Notes: generated by a model from the sequence alone, not told the origin. A stretch of DNA of 64,000 nucleotides from Phocaeicola oris (GCF_021295095.1 NZ_JAJLQX010000006.1:1-64000); one strand, 5' to 3'. Shown: positions 47,504 through 56,689, counted from the stretch's first letter. Numbers and translations are program-made.

Positions 47504-47694
47504 ATGACAATCAAATATAAATTCAAAAAAACAAGAAATCTTTTCGGCATACAAGTTTTCAAAAAGAGAAACAATCGGCCAGAAGTAAAATTCATTTCGC
47601 TTTGACAATCAAGTTAATAACTCTCTTTAATAGAAAACTTTCAAATTGTTGATAACTTTTTAATGATTTGTTTTGTAAAAATCAAAATCGTCTA

Positions 47695-47702
47695 TAGCTT
47701 TG
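47695..47702 (+). promoter_or_regulatory. Promoter -7 box of nrdJ
   Basis: TAGCTTTG, 74 nt before the GTG start. Confidence 0.55.
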
Positions 47703-47718
47703 CAAAGTCATTCAGAAA

Positions 47719-47754
47719 AACATAAACGAAACTTCTATTATTATAGTTTATGTT
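47719..47754 (+). promoter_or_regulatory. nrdJ leader hairpin and 17-bp element shared with dnaA
   Basis: Perfect 9-bp arms AACATAAAC (47719-47727) and GTTTATGTT (47746-47754). Positions 47722-47738 are the exact reverse complement of the dnaA element at 44892-44908. The site lies about 10 nt after the probable transcript start, suiting an operator or a leader structure. Confidence 0.65.
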
Positions 47755-47776
47755 TTATTTTCTTTATATATAAAAA

Positions 47777-50314
47777 GTGGAAAAGCAAAGTTATACTTAC
47801 GATGAAGCTTACGAAGCTACACTAAAATACTTCGATGGTGATGAACTTGCGGCACGTGTCTGGGTCAACAAATACGCTCTAAAAGATTCTTTTGGACATA
47901 TTTTCGAAAAGACTCCGACTGACATGCACTGGCGTATCGCTAATGAGCTCGCACGTATTGAAAAGAAATATCCTAACGGGTTGAGTGCTCAAGAGCTCTT
48001 CGACCTGATGGATCATTTCCGTTATATTGTTCCTCAAGGAAGTCCGATGACCGGCATTGGCAATGAATACCAAGTCGCTTCCCTTTCCAACTGTTTCGTT
48101 ATTGGTATTGAGGGGGCTTCCGATTCTTACGGAGCCATCATGAAGATTGACGAGGAGCAAGTACAATTAATGAAACGTCGTGGCGGTGTAGGTCACGACA
48201 TGTCGGATATTCGCCCGAAAGGTTCGCCGGTAAAGAACTCAGCGCTTACCTCTACAGGATTAGTTCCATTCATGGAACGCTATTCAAACTCAACACGGGA
48301 AGTCGCGCAAGACGGTCGTCGCGGAGCATTGATGCTAAGTGTATCCATCAAACATCCGGATTCCGAATCGTTTATCGACGCAAAGATGACAGAGGGAAAA
48401 GTAACCGGTGCAAACGTTTCAGTTAAGTTGGATGATGAGTTCATGGAAGCAGCCATCGAAGGAAAGCCATACGTACAGCAGTATCCTATTGACTCTCCGA
48501 TGCCTGTTTATTCAAAAGAAATAGATGCTCAAGCATTATGGAAAAAAATTGTTCACAATGCATGGAAGTCGGCAGAACCGGGAGTACTCTTTTGGGATAC
48601 CATCATCCGCGAGTCGGTACCTGATTGCTATGCCGACCTCGGTTACAAGACTATTTCTACCAATCCGTGTGGTGAAATTCCGCTTTGCCCTTACGACTCG
48701 TGCCGTCTGTTGGCTATGAACCTCTACTTTTATGTTCAAAAACCATTTACCAAGGATGCATACTTCGATTTCGATTTGTTCAAAAAACATGTTATTCTTG
48801 CTCAGCGCATTATGGATGACATCATTGATTTGGAAGAAGAGAAAATTGATAAGATTCTCGCTAAGATTGAGGCAGATCCGGAAAGTGATGAAGTAAAATA
48901 TACAGAGCATCATCTGTGGGAAAAGATAAAGAAAAAGACTATTGAAGGCAGACGTACCGGTGTAGGCATCACCGCCGAAGGAGATATGATTGCCGCAATG
49001 GGACTCCGCTACGGAACAGAGGAAGCTACCGACTTTGCGGAAAACGTTCATAAAACAGTTGCGCTATCAGCCTATCGTTCATCGGTTGAGATGGCTAAAG
49101 AACGGGGGGCTTTTACTGTCTATGATACTAAACGAGAAAAGAACAATCCTTTCATTATCCGGCTCAAGAATGCCGACCATGAATTGTATGAAGACATGGT
49201 TAAATATGGACGGCGTAACATTGCCTGTCTGACCATTGCTCCTACCGGTACCACAAGTCTGATGACTCAAACCACTTCAGGCATAGAGCCGGTCTTTATG
49301 CCTGTCTACAAACGTCGTCGTAAAGTTAACCCCAACGACGAGGAAGTACATGTAGATTTTGTCGATGAAACAGGTGACGCATTCGAAGAATATATCGTTT
49401 ATCACCAGAAATTCCTGAAATGGATGGATGTCAACGGATACGATAAAACCAAACGTTACACCCAAGAAGAAATTGACGAACTGGTTGCCCAATCTCCTTA
49501 TTATAAAGCTACTGCCAACGATGTCGATTGGATGGAAAAAGTAAAGATGCAAGGACGTATCCAGAAATGGGTTGATCATAGCATTAGTGTTACTATTAAT
49601 CTGCCGGCAAACGTAGACGAGGACTTAGTTAACCGACTATATATTGAAGCATGGAAATGCGGATGTAAAGGATGTACCGTTTATCGTGACGGATCGCGTG
49701 CCGGTGTTTTAGTCGCAGCCTCAAAAGAAGAAAAAAAAATGATTCCGGAATGTAAACAACCGGAAGTTGTCGAAGTCCGTCCGAAGTCATTGGAGGCTGA
49801 CGTTATCCGTTTCCAGAATAACAAAGAGAAATGGGTTGCTTTCGTCGGTCTGTTAGATGGTCGCCCTTACGAAATCTTTACCGGTTTGCAGGATGATGAT
49901 GAAGGAATCCTTCTTCCAAAATCTGTCACCAAAGGACGTATAGTCAAAAACATCGACGATGACGGTTATAAGCATTACGATTTTCAGTTTGAGAACAAAC
50001 GCGGATACAAAACTACGATTGAAGGTTTGTCCGAGAAGTTCAACAAAGAATACTGGAACTACGCCAAACTCATTTCCGGCGTCCTCCGTTGGCGCATGCC
50101 TATCGACCGTGTAATCAAGTTAGTCGATTCATTACAACTCGACAGCGAGAGTATCAATACATGGAAAAACGGGGTTGAACGTGCGCTGAAGAAATACGTG
50201 ATGGATGGAACAAAAGCGGAAGGAATGACTTGTCCTAATTGCGGACATGAAAGTCTGATTTATCAAGAAGGTTGCCTGATTTGCAAAAATTGTGGAGCAT
50301 CAAGATGTGGTTAA
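47777..50314 (+). CDS. nrdJ: Adenosylcobalamin-dependent ribonucleotide reductase (class II)
   Basis: Reduces ribonucleotides to deoxyribonucleotides without oxygen or iron, using B12. 845 residues from a GTG start. Visible: SNCFVIGIEGASDSYGAIM with the first active-site Cys, KRRGGVGHDMSDIRPKGSPV (specificity/effector region), the radical-site motif NPCGEIPLCPYDSC, the PTGTTSLMTQTTSG phosphate-binding loop, and CGCKGCTVYRDGSRAGVL at the end of the barrel. A C-terminal zinc ribbon (CPNCGHESLIYQEGCLICKNCG) supplies redox cysteines. No partner subunit is needed. Terminator at 50335. Confidence 0.96.
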   Translation: MEKQSYTYDEAYEATLKYFDGDELAARVWVNKYALKDSFGHIFEKTPTDMHWRIANELARIEKKYPNGLSAQELFDLMDHFRYIVPQGSPMTGIGNEYQVASLSNCFVIGIEGASDSYGAIMKIDEEQVQLMKRRGGVGHDMSDIRPKGSPVKNSALTSTGLVPFMERYSNSTREVAQDGRRGALMLSVSIKHPDSESFIDAKMTEGKVTGANVSVKLDDEFMEAAIEGKPYVQQYPIDSPMPVYSKEIDAQALWKKIVHNAWKSAEPGVLFWDTIIRESVPDCYADLGYKTISTNPCGEIPLCPYDSCRLLAMNLYFYVQKPFTKDAYFDFDLFKKHVILAQRIMDDIIDLEEEKIDKILAKIEADPESDEVKYTEHHLWEKIKKKTIEGRRTGVGITAEGDMIAAMGLRYGTEEATDFAENVHKTVALSAYRSSVEMAKERGAFTVYDTKREKNNPFIIRLKNADHELYEDMVKYGRRNIACLTIAPTGTTSLMTQTTSGIEPVFMPVYKRRRKVNPNDEEVHVDFVDETGDAFEEYIVYHQKFLKWMDVNGYDKTKRYTQEEIDELVAQSPYYKATANDVDWMEKVKMQGRIQKWVDHSISVTINLPANVDEDLVNRLYIEAWKCGCKGCTVYRDGSRAGVLVAASKEEKKMIPECKQPEVVEVRPKSLEADVIRFQNNKEKWVAFVGLLDGRPYEIFTGLQDDDEGILLPKSVTKGRIVKNIDDDGYKHYDFQFENKRGYKTTIEGLSEKFNKEYWNYAKLISGVLRWRMPIDRVIKLVDSLQLDSESINTWKNGVERALKKYVMDGTKAEGMTCPNCGHESLIYQEGCLICKNCGASRCG

Positions 50315-50334
50315 TTACTATCTAAAATAAGTGG

Positions 50335-50371
50335 AAAGGCTGTTTCTCCCTCGGGGGAGGCAGCCTTTTTT
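50335..50371 (+). terminator. Terminator of nrdJ
   Basis: AAGGCTG (50336-50342) pairs with CAGCCTT (50361-50367), with an inner CTCC/GGAG pairing, followed by T6. It sits only 27 nt before folB. Confidence 0.88.
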
Positions 50372-50397
50372 CATCACCTCCTTTATTTATACAATAT

Positions 50398-50766
50398 ATG
50401 AAAGCAAAAGATATGTATATCACGCTAAGCGGATTACGCATTCATGCTTCCCATGGCGTCGATGAACAGGAGCAAACTGTAGGCGCGGACTTTCTTATCG
50501 ACTTACGGATAAAAACAAACTTTACAGAAGCTGCCCGTACCGATGAGTTAAAAGGAACCATCAACTACGCCACAGTGTATGATATTATAAAAGATGAGAT
50601 GAGCATTCCTTCAAAACTGTTGGAACATGTATGTAATCGTATTGCAGAACATTTATTCTGTAAGTTCAACAAAATAGAAGAAATAGAAATCAAACTTTTC
50701 AAAGAGAACCCTCCCATGGGTGCTCAGGTAAAGAGATGTGGAGTGGAGATAAAATATACCCGTTAA
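50398..50766 (+). CDS. folB: Dihydroneopterin aldolase
   Basis: Folate pathway enzyme that splits dihydroneopterin, 122 residues, forming a tunnel-fold octamer in the family. Typical: ITLSGLRIHASHGVDEQEQ at the N-terminus with the catalytic Glu, INYATVYDIIKDEM, SKLLEHVCNRIAEHL and the C-terminal KENPPMGAQVKRCGVEI with the conserved Lys. No clear promoter lies between the nrdJ terminator and its ATG, so expression may depend on read-through. Its stop overlaps that of the opposing glycosyltransferase gene by 4 nt. Confidence 0.92.
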   Translation: MKAKDMYITLSGLRIHASHGVDEQEQTVGADFLIDLRIKTNFTEAARTDELKGTINYATVYDIIKDEMSIPSKLLEHVCNRIAEHLFCKFNKIEEIEIKLFKENPPMGAQVKRCGVEIKYTR

Positions 50767-51809
50767 CTGTTTATCTTCAACTGAGAAAAACGTTTCTTTC
50801 TCCCAATATAATATTTAAAGAGAATACTGAATTTAGCCTGCTCAGGTATAGGTTCATCAACCATGGAAATCATATTCTTAGCTCGCTCTGAAGCATAGCC
50901 ATAACGTGTTTTATAAAAATCACGACGAGCATCAAACAATATGGAAGCATTATCGGTATGCCCCTTCAAAAAGAATACCAATGCAGCCAAACGGTCGGCA
51001 AACCAACGAAAACACAATACCTTATGCAGTTCGAAATTATCCAAATTCTTATAAAGCATCAACAGATTATTTCGAAAATTAAGATACGTTTTCTTCGGAT
51101 TCTCTTTCTTTAATGTAGCAGCCCCTACATGATATACCACACTTTCGGGGATGCAAACGATACCTTTTCCTCTACTGCGCAATCGCCAACAGAAATCAAT
51201 CTCTTCCATGTGAGCAAAGAAACGGCCATCCAAGCCACCAACAGCCCAATAATCGGACAAACGAACAAACAATGACGCCCCCGAAGCCCAGAATATCATA
51301 GCTGTAGTATTGTACTGACCATGATCTTCCTCCACCGTATTAAATATACGACCACGGCAAAAAGGATAACCATACTCATCAATATATCCTCCGGAAGCAC
51401 CGGCATACTCAAATACTTCTTTACCCTGTTCATGAGCCAACTGTGAAAGAATCTTCGGCTGACAAGCTGCCACGTTCGGATGAGAATCCAAATACTTCAC
51501 CATCGGCCGAAGCCAACCCACTGTTACTTCCACATCACTGTTTAAAAGGACCACATATTCCGCGTTAATCAATTGAAGAGCCTTATTATATCCTTCGGCA
51601 AATCCATAATTTTTATCGAAAACTATCTGACGGACTGATGGGAATTCTTTCTCCAACATAGAAAGCGAACCATCTGTTGAGCCATTGTCAGCGACACAAA
51701 TTTCCACATCCCCCTGCTCTACTTCAGAGTTCTTACAAACCGATGGAAGAAAACTACGGAGCATCTCTTCTCCATTCCAATTTAATATGACTATCGATAC
51801 TTTCTTCAT
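50763..51809 (-). CDS. Family 2 glycosyltransferase
   Basis: A 348-residue GT-A enzyme that likely transfers a sugar from a nucleotide donor to an envelope glycan. Starts VSIVILNWNGEEMLRSFL; donor-binding CVADNGSTDGSL and VVLLNSDVEV (DxD-type) are clear, and ACQPKIL, MIFWASGASLFVR and GRFFAHMEEIDFCWRLRSRGKG are typical of rhamnosyl/related GT2 proteins. The acceptor is unknown. It overlaps mtaB by 4 nt (ATGA), so it is translated from the mtaB transcript. Confidence 0.88.
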   Translation of the reverse strand: MKKVSIVILNWNGEEMLRSFLPSVCKNSEVEQGDVEICVADNGSTDGSLSMLEKEFPSVRQIVFDKNYGFAEGYNKALQLINAEYVVLLNSDVEVTVGWLRPMVKYLDSHPNVAACQPKILSQLAHEQGKEVFEYAGASGGYIDEYGYPFCRGRIFNTVEEDHGQYNTTAMIFWASGASLFVRLSDYWAVGGLDGRFFAHMEEIDFCWRLRSRGKGIVCIPESVVYHVGAATLKKENPKKTYLNFRNNLLMLYKNLDNFELHKVLCFRWFADRLAALVFFLKGHTDNASILFDARRDFYKTRYGYASERAKNMISMVDEPIPEQAKFSILFKYYIGRKKRFSQLKINS

Positions 51810-53122
51810 TGTAATTCACCTATTAACGCAGTTCCTTCGACATTAAATTGCCCCAAGCGAACTCGCACTAACTGATTGTCTATTGCGTTATTATGCGGTA
51901 GCTCTACACGTATATAATTATCTGTAAAACCGTGCATCGGCATTCCTGCCTTAGCTCTCTCAGCCAGCACTACAACTTCTTTCCCAATATGTCGCTCATA
52001 AAAAGCATGCGTCTTCTTTTCAGATAAATTAAGCAACAATTGGCTGCGCCGATGCTTTTCATCGGGAGAAACCATATAATCTATCTTCAGTGCCATTGTG
52101 CCGGGGCGTTCTGAATAGCTAAACACATGAAGTTGTGTCACATCCAGACTATCTATAAAATGATAAGCATCCTCAAAATATTCCTCTGTCTCACCGCGAG
52201 TACCTACCATCACATCAACACCAATGAAAGCATCAGGCATCTCTTCCTTTATCCGTTGTATTTTATTCGCAAATAGTGCCGTATCATAACGACGATGCAT
52301 CAGTTTGAGCACCGGATCACTTCCACTTTGCAATGGAATATGAAAATGTGGCATAAAGGCACGCGACCGAGCAACAAAATCAATGACTTCATCTGTAAGC
52401 AAATCGGGTTCAATGGACGAAATGCGATAACGGCGAATGCCCTCTACTTTATCCAGTTCCTTTATCAAATCGAGGAACGTCTCATGGGTGGTTTTGCCAT
52501 AATCACCTATATTTACTCCGGTAATTACTATTTCTTTTCCTCCCTCATCAGCAGCTTGTTGTGCTTCTTTAACCAACGATTCTATCGTCCCGTTTCGACT
52601 TCTTCCACGAGCAAACGGAATAGTACAATAAGTACAAAAATAATCACATCCGTCTTGTACTTTCAGAAAGTAACGGGTACGGTCGCCACGCGAACAAGAA
52701 GGGATAAATGTACGGATATCCTTCAGCGGAGAAGTCACCGCTGTACCCGTCTGACGTTTTTCCAAATTATCCAGATATTTCAGAATATCTCCTTTCTGAT
52801 CGGCTCCGAGAACCACATCAACCCCGGCAATATGCGATACCGTCTCCGGCTTTAATTGAGCATAACACCCTGTCACCACGACATAGGCTCCGGGATGCCT
52901 GCGAGTAAGTTTATGAATGGCCTGACGACACTTGTGATCGGCAACTTCGGTCACCGAACATGTATTCACTACTATTATGTCTGCCTTCTCACCTTTACGA
53001 GCAGTTCGAATACCGGCATTCCTCAACGTGCGACCAATCGTTGAGGTCTCTGAGAAATTCAGCTTGCAACCAAGTGTATAATAAACCGCCGTCTTGCCTT
53101 CAAATATAGTAGAATCAACCAT
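51806..53122 (-). CDS. mtaB: tRNA t6A37 methylthiotransferase MtaB
   Basis: Radical SAM enzyme that converts t6A37 to ms2t6A37 in tRNA. 438 residues: an N-terminal UPF0004 domain with three cluster cysteines (YYTLGCKLNFSE, VNTCSVTEVADHKC, VVTGCYAQ), the SAM cluster CDYFCTYCTIPFARGRSR (C-x3-C-x2-C) and a C-terminal TRAM domain. The YTLGCKLN start favours MtaB over MiaB and RimO. The promoter box is at 53143-53150; together with miaA it represents a second A37 modification route in the window. Confidence 0.95.
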   Translation of the reverse strand: MVDSTIFEGKTAVYYTLGCKLNFSETSTIGRTLRNAGIRTARKGEKADIIVVNTCSVTEVADHKCRQAIHKLTRRHPGAYVVVTGCYAQLKPETVSHIAGVDVVLGADQKGDILKYLDNLEKRQTGTAVTSPLKDIRTFIPSCSRGDRTRYFLKVQDGCDYFCTYCTIPFARGRSRNGTIESLVKEAQQAADEGGKEIVITGVNIGDYGKTTHETFLDLIKELDKVEGIRRYRISSIEPDLLTDEVIDFVARSRAFMPHFHIPLQSGSDPVLKLMHRRYDTALFANKIQRIKEEMPDAFIGVDVMVGTRGETEEYFEDAYHFIDSLDVTQLHVFSYSERPGTMALKIDYMVSPDEKHRRSQLLLNLSEKKTHAFYERHIGKEVVVLAERAKAGMPMHGFTDNYIRVELPHNNAIDNQLVRVRLGQFNVEGTALIGELQ

Positions 53123-53142
53123 TCACATGAACTTTTACGTTG

Positions 53143-53150
53143 CAAAGGTA
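53143..53150 (-). promoter_or_regulatory. Promoter -7 box of mtaB
   Basis: TACCTTTG on the minus strand, 21 nt from the ATG. Confidence 0.6.
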
Positions 53151-53193
53151 AACATTTTACGCAAAATTCTTTTTATTATAGAATAATTATCTA

Positions 53194-53201
53194 TACTTTT
53201 G
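53194..53201 (+). promoter_or_regulatory. Promoter -7 box of the acyl-CoA ligase gene
   Basis: TACTTTTG, 23 nt before the ATG at 53225. It makes the in-frame TTG at 53210 an unlikely start. Confidence 0.6.
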
Positions 53202-53224
53202 CACATTATTTGTTTTTTTGTGCA

Positions 53225-54898
53225 ATGATAAAAGAGAATTTCATTAAATTATTCGAAAATAGCTTCAAAGAGAATTGGGATCTGCCATGTTATACCGATT
53301 ACGGTGAAAATAGGACTTACACTTATGGCCAAGTTGCCGAACAAATTGCAAAAGTTCATTTGGTATTCCAACATTGCAGTCTCCGCCGTGGAGAACGAAT
53401 CGCAGTGATTGGAAAGAATACTTCGCACTGGTGTATCGCATATTTGGCGACTGTAACATACGGTGCCATCATCGTTCCCATTTTACAAGACTTCAAGCCA
53501 AACGATGTGCAACACATTGTCAACCATTCCGAAGCGACATTCCTTTTTGTCAGCGATAATATATGGGAAAATCTGGAACAAGAAGCGATGGAAGATCTTC
53601 GTGCCGTATTCTCTCTGAGCGACTTTCGTTGTCTGTATCAGCGTGATGGAGAAACTATTCAGAAATTTATCGGATCTTTACCACAAACCATGCAACAAAC
53701 TTATCCGAAAGGCTTTCGGAAAGAAGACATCGTCTATACGGAACTGTCGAATGAAAAAATAATGGAAATAAATTATACTTCGGGAACGACAGGGTTCAGT
53801 AAAGGAGTTATGCTTACGGGAAATAATCTGGCAGGTAATACGGTATTCGGTTTAAAAACGAAACTGCTCCAACGGGGTGAAAACGATTTGTCTTTCCTTC
53901 CTCTGGCTCATGCCTACGGATGTGCATTCGACTTCCTTGTCGCTACCGCCGCGGGGACACATGTCACACTGCTGGGAAAAACTCCGGCTCCAAAAATTCT
54001 GCTCAAGGCTTTCGAAGAGATTAAACCCAATCTGATTATCACAGTTCCACTGGTACTCGAAAAAGTGTATAAGAATGTTATTCTACCGCTTATCAACAAG
54101 CGACAGATGAAGTTTGCGCTCAATATTCCTTTGCTGAATAATCAAATTTACGGACAGATTCGTAAGCGACTGATCGATGCATTGGGAGGACGGTTCAAAG
54201 AAGTCATCGTAGGTGGCGCTGCCATGAACCCTGAAGTAGCAGCATTCTTCACAAAAATCAAATTTCCTTATACCATCGGTTATGGAATGACTGAATGTGC
54301 CCCTCTCATCAGCTATTCATGGTGGGAAGATTTTGTTCCGGGATCATCAGGGAAAATACTGAATACCATGGAAGTACGAATAGATTCTGACGATCCATAT
54401 AATGAAATCGGAGAGATTCAGGTACATGGCGAAAATGTGATGAAAGGCTATTATAAAAATGATAAAGCAACAGAAGAAGCCTTCACGGAGGACGGTTGGC
54501 TGCGTACCGGTGATTTAGGTACCATCGACCATAACAATAATATTTTTATCCGTGGACGTAGTAAAACCATGATTCTGAGTTCAAACGGTCAGAACATATT
54601 CCCTGAAGAAATAGAAGCTAAACTGAATAACCTACCGTTTGTCTTAGAGAGTCTGATTATAGAACGCAACAAAAAATTGGTAGCACTGGTGTATCCCGAC
54701 TATACCAGTCTGGACGAAGTAGGGCTAAACACACCGGATAACGTCAAAGCCATTATGGATGAGAACTTAAAGACATTGAATACATTGGTAGGAAACTACG
54801 AACAGGTTAATAAAATTCAGCTCTACCCTACGGAATTCGAGAAAACTCCCAAAAGGAGTATTAAACGTTTTTTATATAATAGTATCGCAGACGAATGA
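53225..54898 (+). CDS. AMP-dependent acyl-CoA ligase (long-chain fatty acid type)
   Basis: Activates a fatty acid to acyl-AMP and acyl-CoA at the inner face of the membrane. 557 residues from the ATG at 53225. The P-loop INYTSGTTGFSKGVMLT, the A5 motif GYGMTECAPLIS and the hinge TGDLGTIDHNNNIFIRGRSK are complete, and the catalytic lysine region EKTPKRSIKRFLY is near the C-terminus. It closes the FadD-like group, but the chain length is not predictable. It stands alone. Confidence 0.92.
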   Translation: MIKENFIKLFENSFKENWDLPCYTDYGENRTYTYGQVAEQIAKVHLVFQHCSLRRGERIAVIGKNTSHWCIAYLATVTYGAIIVPILQDFKPNDVQHIVNHSEATFLFVSDNIWENLEQEAMEDLRAVFSLSDFRCLYQRDGETIQKFIGSLPQTMQQTYPKGFRKEDIVYTELSNEKIMEINYTSGTTGFSKGVMLTGNNLAGNTVFGLKTKLLQRGENDLSFLPLAHAYGCAFDFLVATAAGTHVTLLGKTPAPKILLKAFEEIKPNLIITVPLVLEKVYKNVILPLINKRQMKFALNIPLLNNQIYGQIRKRLIDALGGRFKEVIVGGAAMNPEVAAFFTKIKFPYTIGYGMTECAPLISYSWWEDFVPGSSGKILNTMEVRIDSDDPYNEIGEIQVHGENVMKGYYKNDKATEEAFTEDGWLRTGDLGTIDHNNNIFIRGRSKTMILSSNGQNIFPEEIEAKLNNLPFVLESLIIERNKKLVALVYPDYTSLDEVGLNTPDNVKAIMDENLKTLNTLVGNYEQVNKIQLYPTEFEKTPKRSIKRFLYNSIADE

Positions 54899-54992
54899 TA
54901 TAGATGTTATCAAACATACTAAATTTGTATTATTTAACTATTCAACCCCTAAAAAATCCGTTTAATGTGAACAAGATATATCAAAAAGAATA

Positions 54993-55000
54993 TATCTTTG
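54993..55000 (+). promoter_or_regulatory. Promoter -7 box of the small lipoprotein gene
   Basis: TATCTTTG, 51 nt before the ATG. Confidence 0.6.
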
Positions 55001-55051
55001 CACCGTTTTAAAAAGCACATTATTATTACAAGTTTTTAAAAGCAAAAGAAA

Positions 55052-55246
55052 ATGAAAAAATTAGTTTTTATGTTCGTGGCATTCGCAGCTATTTCACTTG
55101 CATCATGTGGAAATAAAACTGCCGGTACAGAAGAAAGCGCAGACTCAGCTGCTGTTGTAGAAGAGGCTGCTCCTACTGAAGAAGTTGTTGTTCCTACCGA
55201 TACAGTTGCTGCTCCTGCAGATTCAACTACACAGGCTGCTCAGTAA
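55052..55246 (+). CDS. Small Ala/Glu/Thr-rich lipoprotein
   Basis: A 64-residue protein: lipoprotein signal KKLVFMFVAFAAISLASC with Cys19, then a low-complexity, acidic mature part of about 45 residues (repeats of VVEEAAPTEE and PTDTVAAPADST). No fold is expected; it may be a surface-exposed or periplasmic linker-like lipoprotein. Strong promoter (TATCTTTG) and terminator suggest a monocistronic, well-expressed gene. Similar tiny lipoproteins are common in Bacteroidales but have no known function. Confidence 0.8.
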   Translation: MKKLVFMFVAFAAISLASCGNKTAGTEESADSAAVVEEAAPTEEVVVPTDTVAAPADSTTQAAQ

Positions 55247-55270
55247 TCTAACGAGCAACAGAGAGAATTG

Positions 55271-55305
55271 AAGTCCTGTCGGGCATTGCTCAACAGGCTT
55301 TTTTT
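55271..55305 (+). terminator. Terminator of the small lipoprotein gene
   Basis: AAG(T)CCTGT pairs with ACAGGCTT, followed by a T7 tract (one bulged T). A second, mutually exclusive pairing, GGGCAT (55281-55286) with ATGCCC (55306-55311), spans the T tract. Confidence 0.8.
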
Positions 55306-55360
55306 ATGCCCAAAAATTACAATAAGACGATATAAAAAGAGAACTGAAGAAAGAAGAAAA

Positions 55361-55437
55361 TGATACGCATGACCGTGCCAAAGCATCAGAAGTTTTTGAC
55401 GATTCACGCGTATCAACCGGTATGATGATACGTATCA
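55361..55437. repeat. Degenerate 22-bp dyad array, 3-4 cores
   Basis: Cores TGATACGCATGA (55361), TCACGCGTATCA (55404) and TGATACGTATCA (55426, a perfect palindrome). The slot near 55383 is decayed and the first interval is 43 instead of 44, a one-base slip. Ends in ATCACTT like the other arrays. It lies between the convergent lipoprotein and bL9 genes. Confidence 0.7.
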
Positions 55438-55483
55438 CTTCATCTGTTTATAAGTATCTCTTGAAGGAATTATATACAATGAC

Positions 55484-55523
55484 TCTAAAAACAACAAGCC
55501 CGACTCATTTGAGTCAGGCTTGT
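55484..55523 (-). terminator. Terminator of the rpsF-rpsR-rplI operon
   Basis: Arms 55494-55506 and 55511-55523 (13 bp, one mismatch). On the minus strand it is followed by TTGTTTTTAG. Confidence 0.85.
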
Positions 55524-55546
55524 ATTTATATAGCATCCTACTATTG

Positions 55547-56017
55547 TTATTCAGCTTTTGGAGCTTCTTCTTCAGTACCTTCTGCTATAACCTTGAAAGG
55601 AATCTCTACAACAACTTCTTTATGCAATTTAACGGTTGCAACATAGTTGCCGACTTCCTTAACAGGAGCAACAGTAATAAGCTTACGATCAATCTTGTGA
55701 CCAAGTTTCTCAAGTTCGTCAGCAATCTGAATGTTAGAAACAGAACCAAAGATAGTACCTGTGGAGCTTACCTTTGTAGCAATTGTCAGAGCAACATCTT
55801 TCAACGAATCAGCAATTGCTTCAGCGTCTTTCTTAATCTTTTCCAACTTGTGAGCACGCTGTTTCAACTCTTCTGCTAATGATTTTCTTGCAGAAGGAGA
55901 AGCGATAACAGCTTTGCCGGAAGGAATAAGATAGTTACGACCGTAACCAGATTTTACTTTTACGATATCATTTTTATAGCCCAAATTAGCTATATCTTCT
56001 TTCAAAATAATTTCCAT
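55547..56017 (-). CDS. rplI: Large ribosomal subunit protein bL9
   Basis: Binds 23S rRNA at the base of the L1 stalk. 156 residues: N-terminal rRNA-binding domain with MEIILKEDIANLGYKNDIV and VKSGYGRNYLIPSGKAV, the long connecting helix, and a C-terminal domain (about 75-148). It has a short acidic tail (EGTEEEAPKAE) beyond the E. coli length. Third gene of the bS6-bS18-bL9 operon, 15 nt after rpsR. Confidence 0.97.
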   Translation of the reverse strand: MEIILKEDIANLGYKNDIVKVKSGYGRNYLIPSGKAVIASPSARKSLAEELKQRAHKLEKIKKDAEAIADSLKDVALTIATKVSSTGTIFGSVSNIQIADELEKLGHKIDRKLITVAPVKEVGNYVATVKLHKEVVVEIPFKVIAEGTEEEAPKAE

Positions 56018-56032
56018 ACTTATTTCTCCTTA

Positions 56033-56302
56033 TTATTTCAACATATCCGTAACAAATGGAAGTAAAGCCAAGTGGCGTGCTCTCTTAACTGCAGTAGCAA
56101 TACGGCGCTGATATTTCCAAGAAGTACCTGTGATACGGCGAGGAAGAATCTTGCCCTGCTCATTTAAGAACTTCTTTAAGAATTCGGGGTCCTTATAGTC
56201 AATATACTTGATGCCATTCTTTTTAAAACGGCAATATTTCTTCTTCTTAACGTCTACTGAAGGCGGAGTTAAATATCTGATTTCTGATTGATCCTGTGCC
56301 AT
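56033..56302 (-). CDS. rpsR: Small ribosomal subunit protein bS18
   Basis: 89 residues, forms a heterodimer with bS6 on the 30S platform. Typical core: [41 protein letters not shown] and the basic [14 protein letters not shown]. It lies 2 nt after rpsF. Confidence 0.97.
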   Translation of the reverse strand: MAQDQSEIRYLTPPSVDVKKKKYCRFKKNGIKYIDYKDPEFLKKFLNEQGKILPRRITGTSWKYQRRIATAVKRARHLALLPFVTDMLK

Positions 56303-56304
56303 AA

Positions 56305-56646
56305 TTAAGCCTCCTTATTTGATTTTAAATTTCTTCTCTTAGCAGCATATTCTGCAGCATATTTCTCCATACGTACGGTTAAGTAACGGAGGACGCGTTC
56401 GTCACGGCGATAATTAACTTCTAACTTTGCAATCGTCTCCGGATTTGCATTAAACTCTATCAGTTGATAGAATCCTGTTGTTTTTTTCTCAATGGGGTAG
56501 GCCAATTTCTTAAGTCCCCAATTTTCTTCATTGATAATCTCAGCGCCTTCGGCAGTAAGAATACCTTTGAACTTTTCTACCGTCTCCTTCATCTGATCAT
56601 CAGACAAAACGGGAGTTAAAATGAAAACGGTTTCGTATTGATTCAT
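56305..56646 (-). CDS. rpsF: Small ribosomal subunit protein bS6
   Basis: 113 residues. [18 protein letters not shown] at the start, [25 protein letters not shown] and the C-terminal [15 protein letters not shown] are diagnostic. First gene of the operon; no ssb or priB lies between it and rpsR, unlike in Proteobacteria or Firmicutes. The leader is short and AT-rich and shows no bS6:bS18-binding hairpin that I can recognise. Confidence 0.97.
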   Translation of the reverse strand: MNQYETVFILTPVLSDDQMKETVEKFKGILTAEGAEIINEENWGLKKLAYPIEKKTTGFYQLIEFNANPETIAKLEVNYRRDERVLRYLTVRMEKYAAEYAAKRRNLKSNKEA

Positions 56647-56689
56647 ACTATGTTAATTAATTTGTTAAATAAAAATTTAATTGCGATCG

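Noticed and set aside
47647-47655. DnaA-box-like TTATCAACA near dnaA, as a hint of oriC
   Set aside because: A single imperfect box in AT-rich sequence is expected by chance. I see no cluster of boxes or clear unwinding element near dnaA.
47703-47776. Cobalamin riboswitch upstream of the B12-dependent nrdJ
   Set aside because: The leader is only about 70 nt and lacks a B12-box-like sequence; too short for a cobalamin riboswitch.
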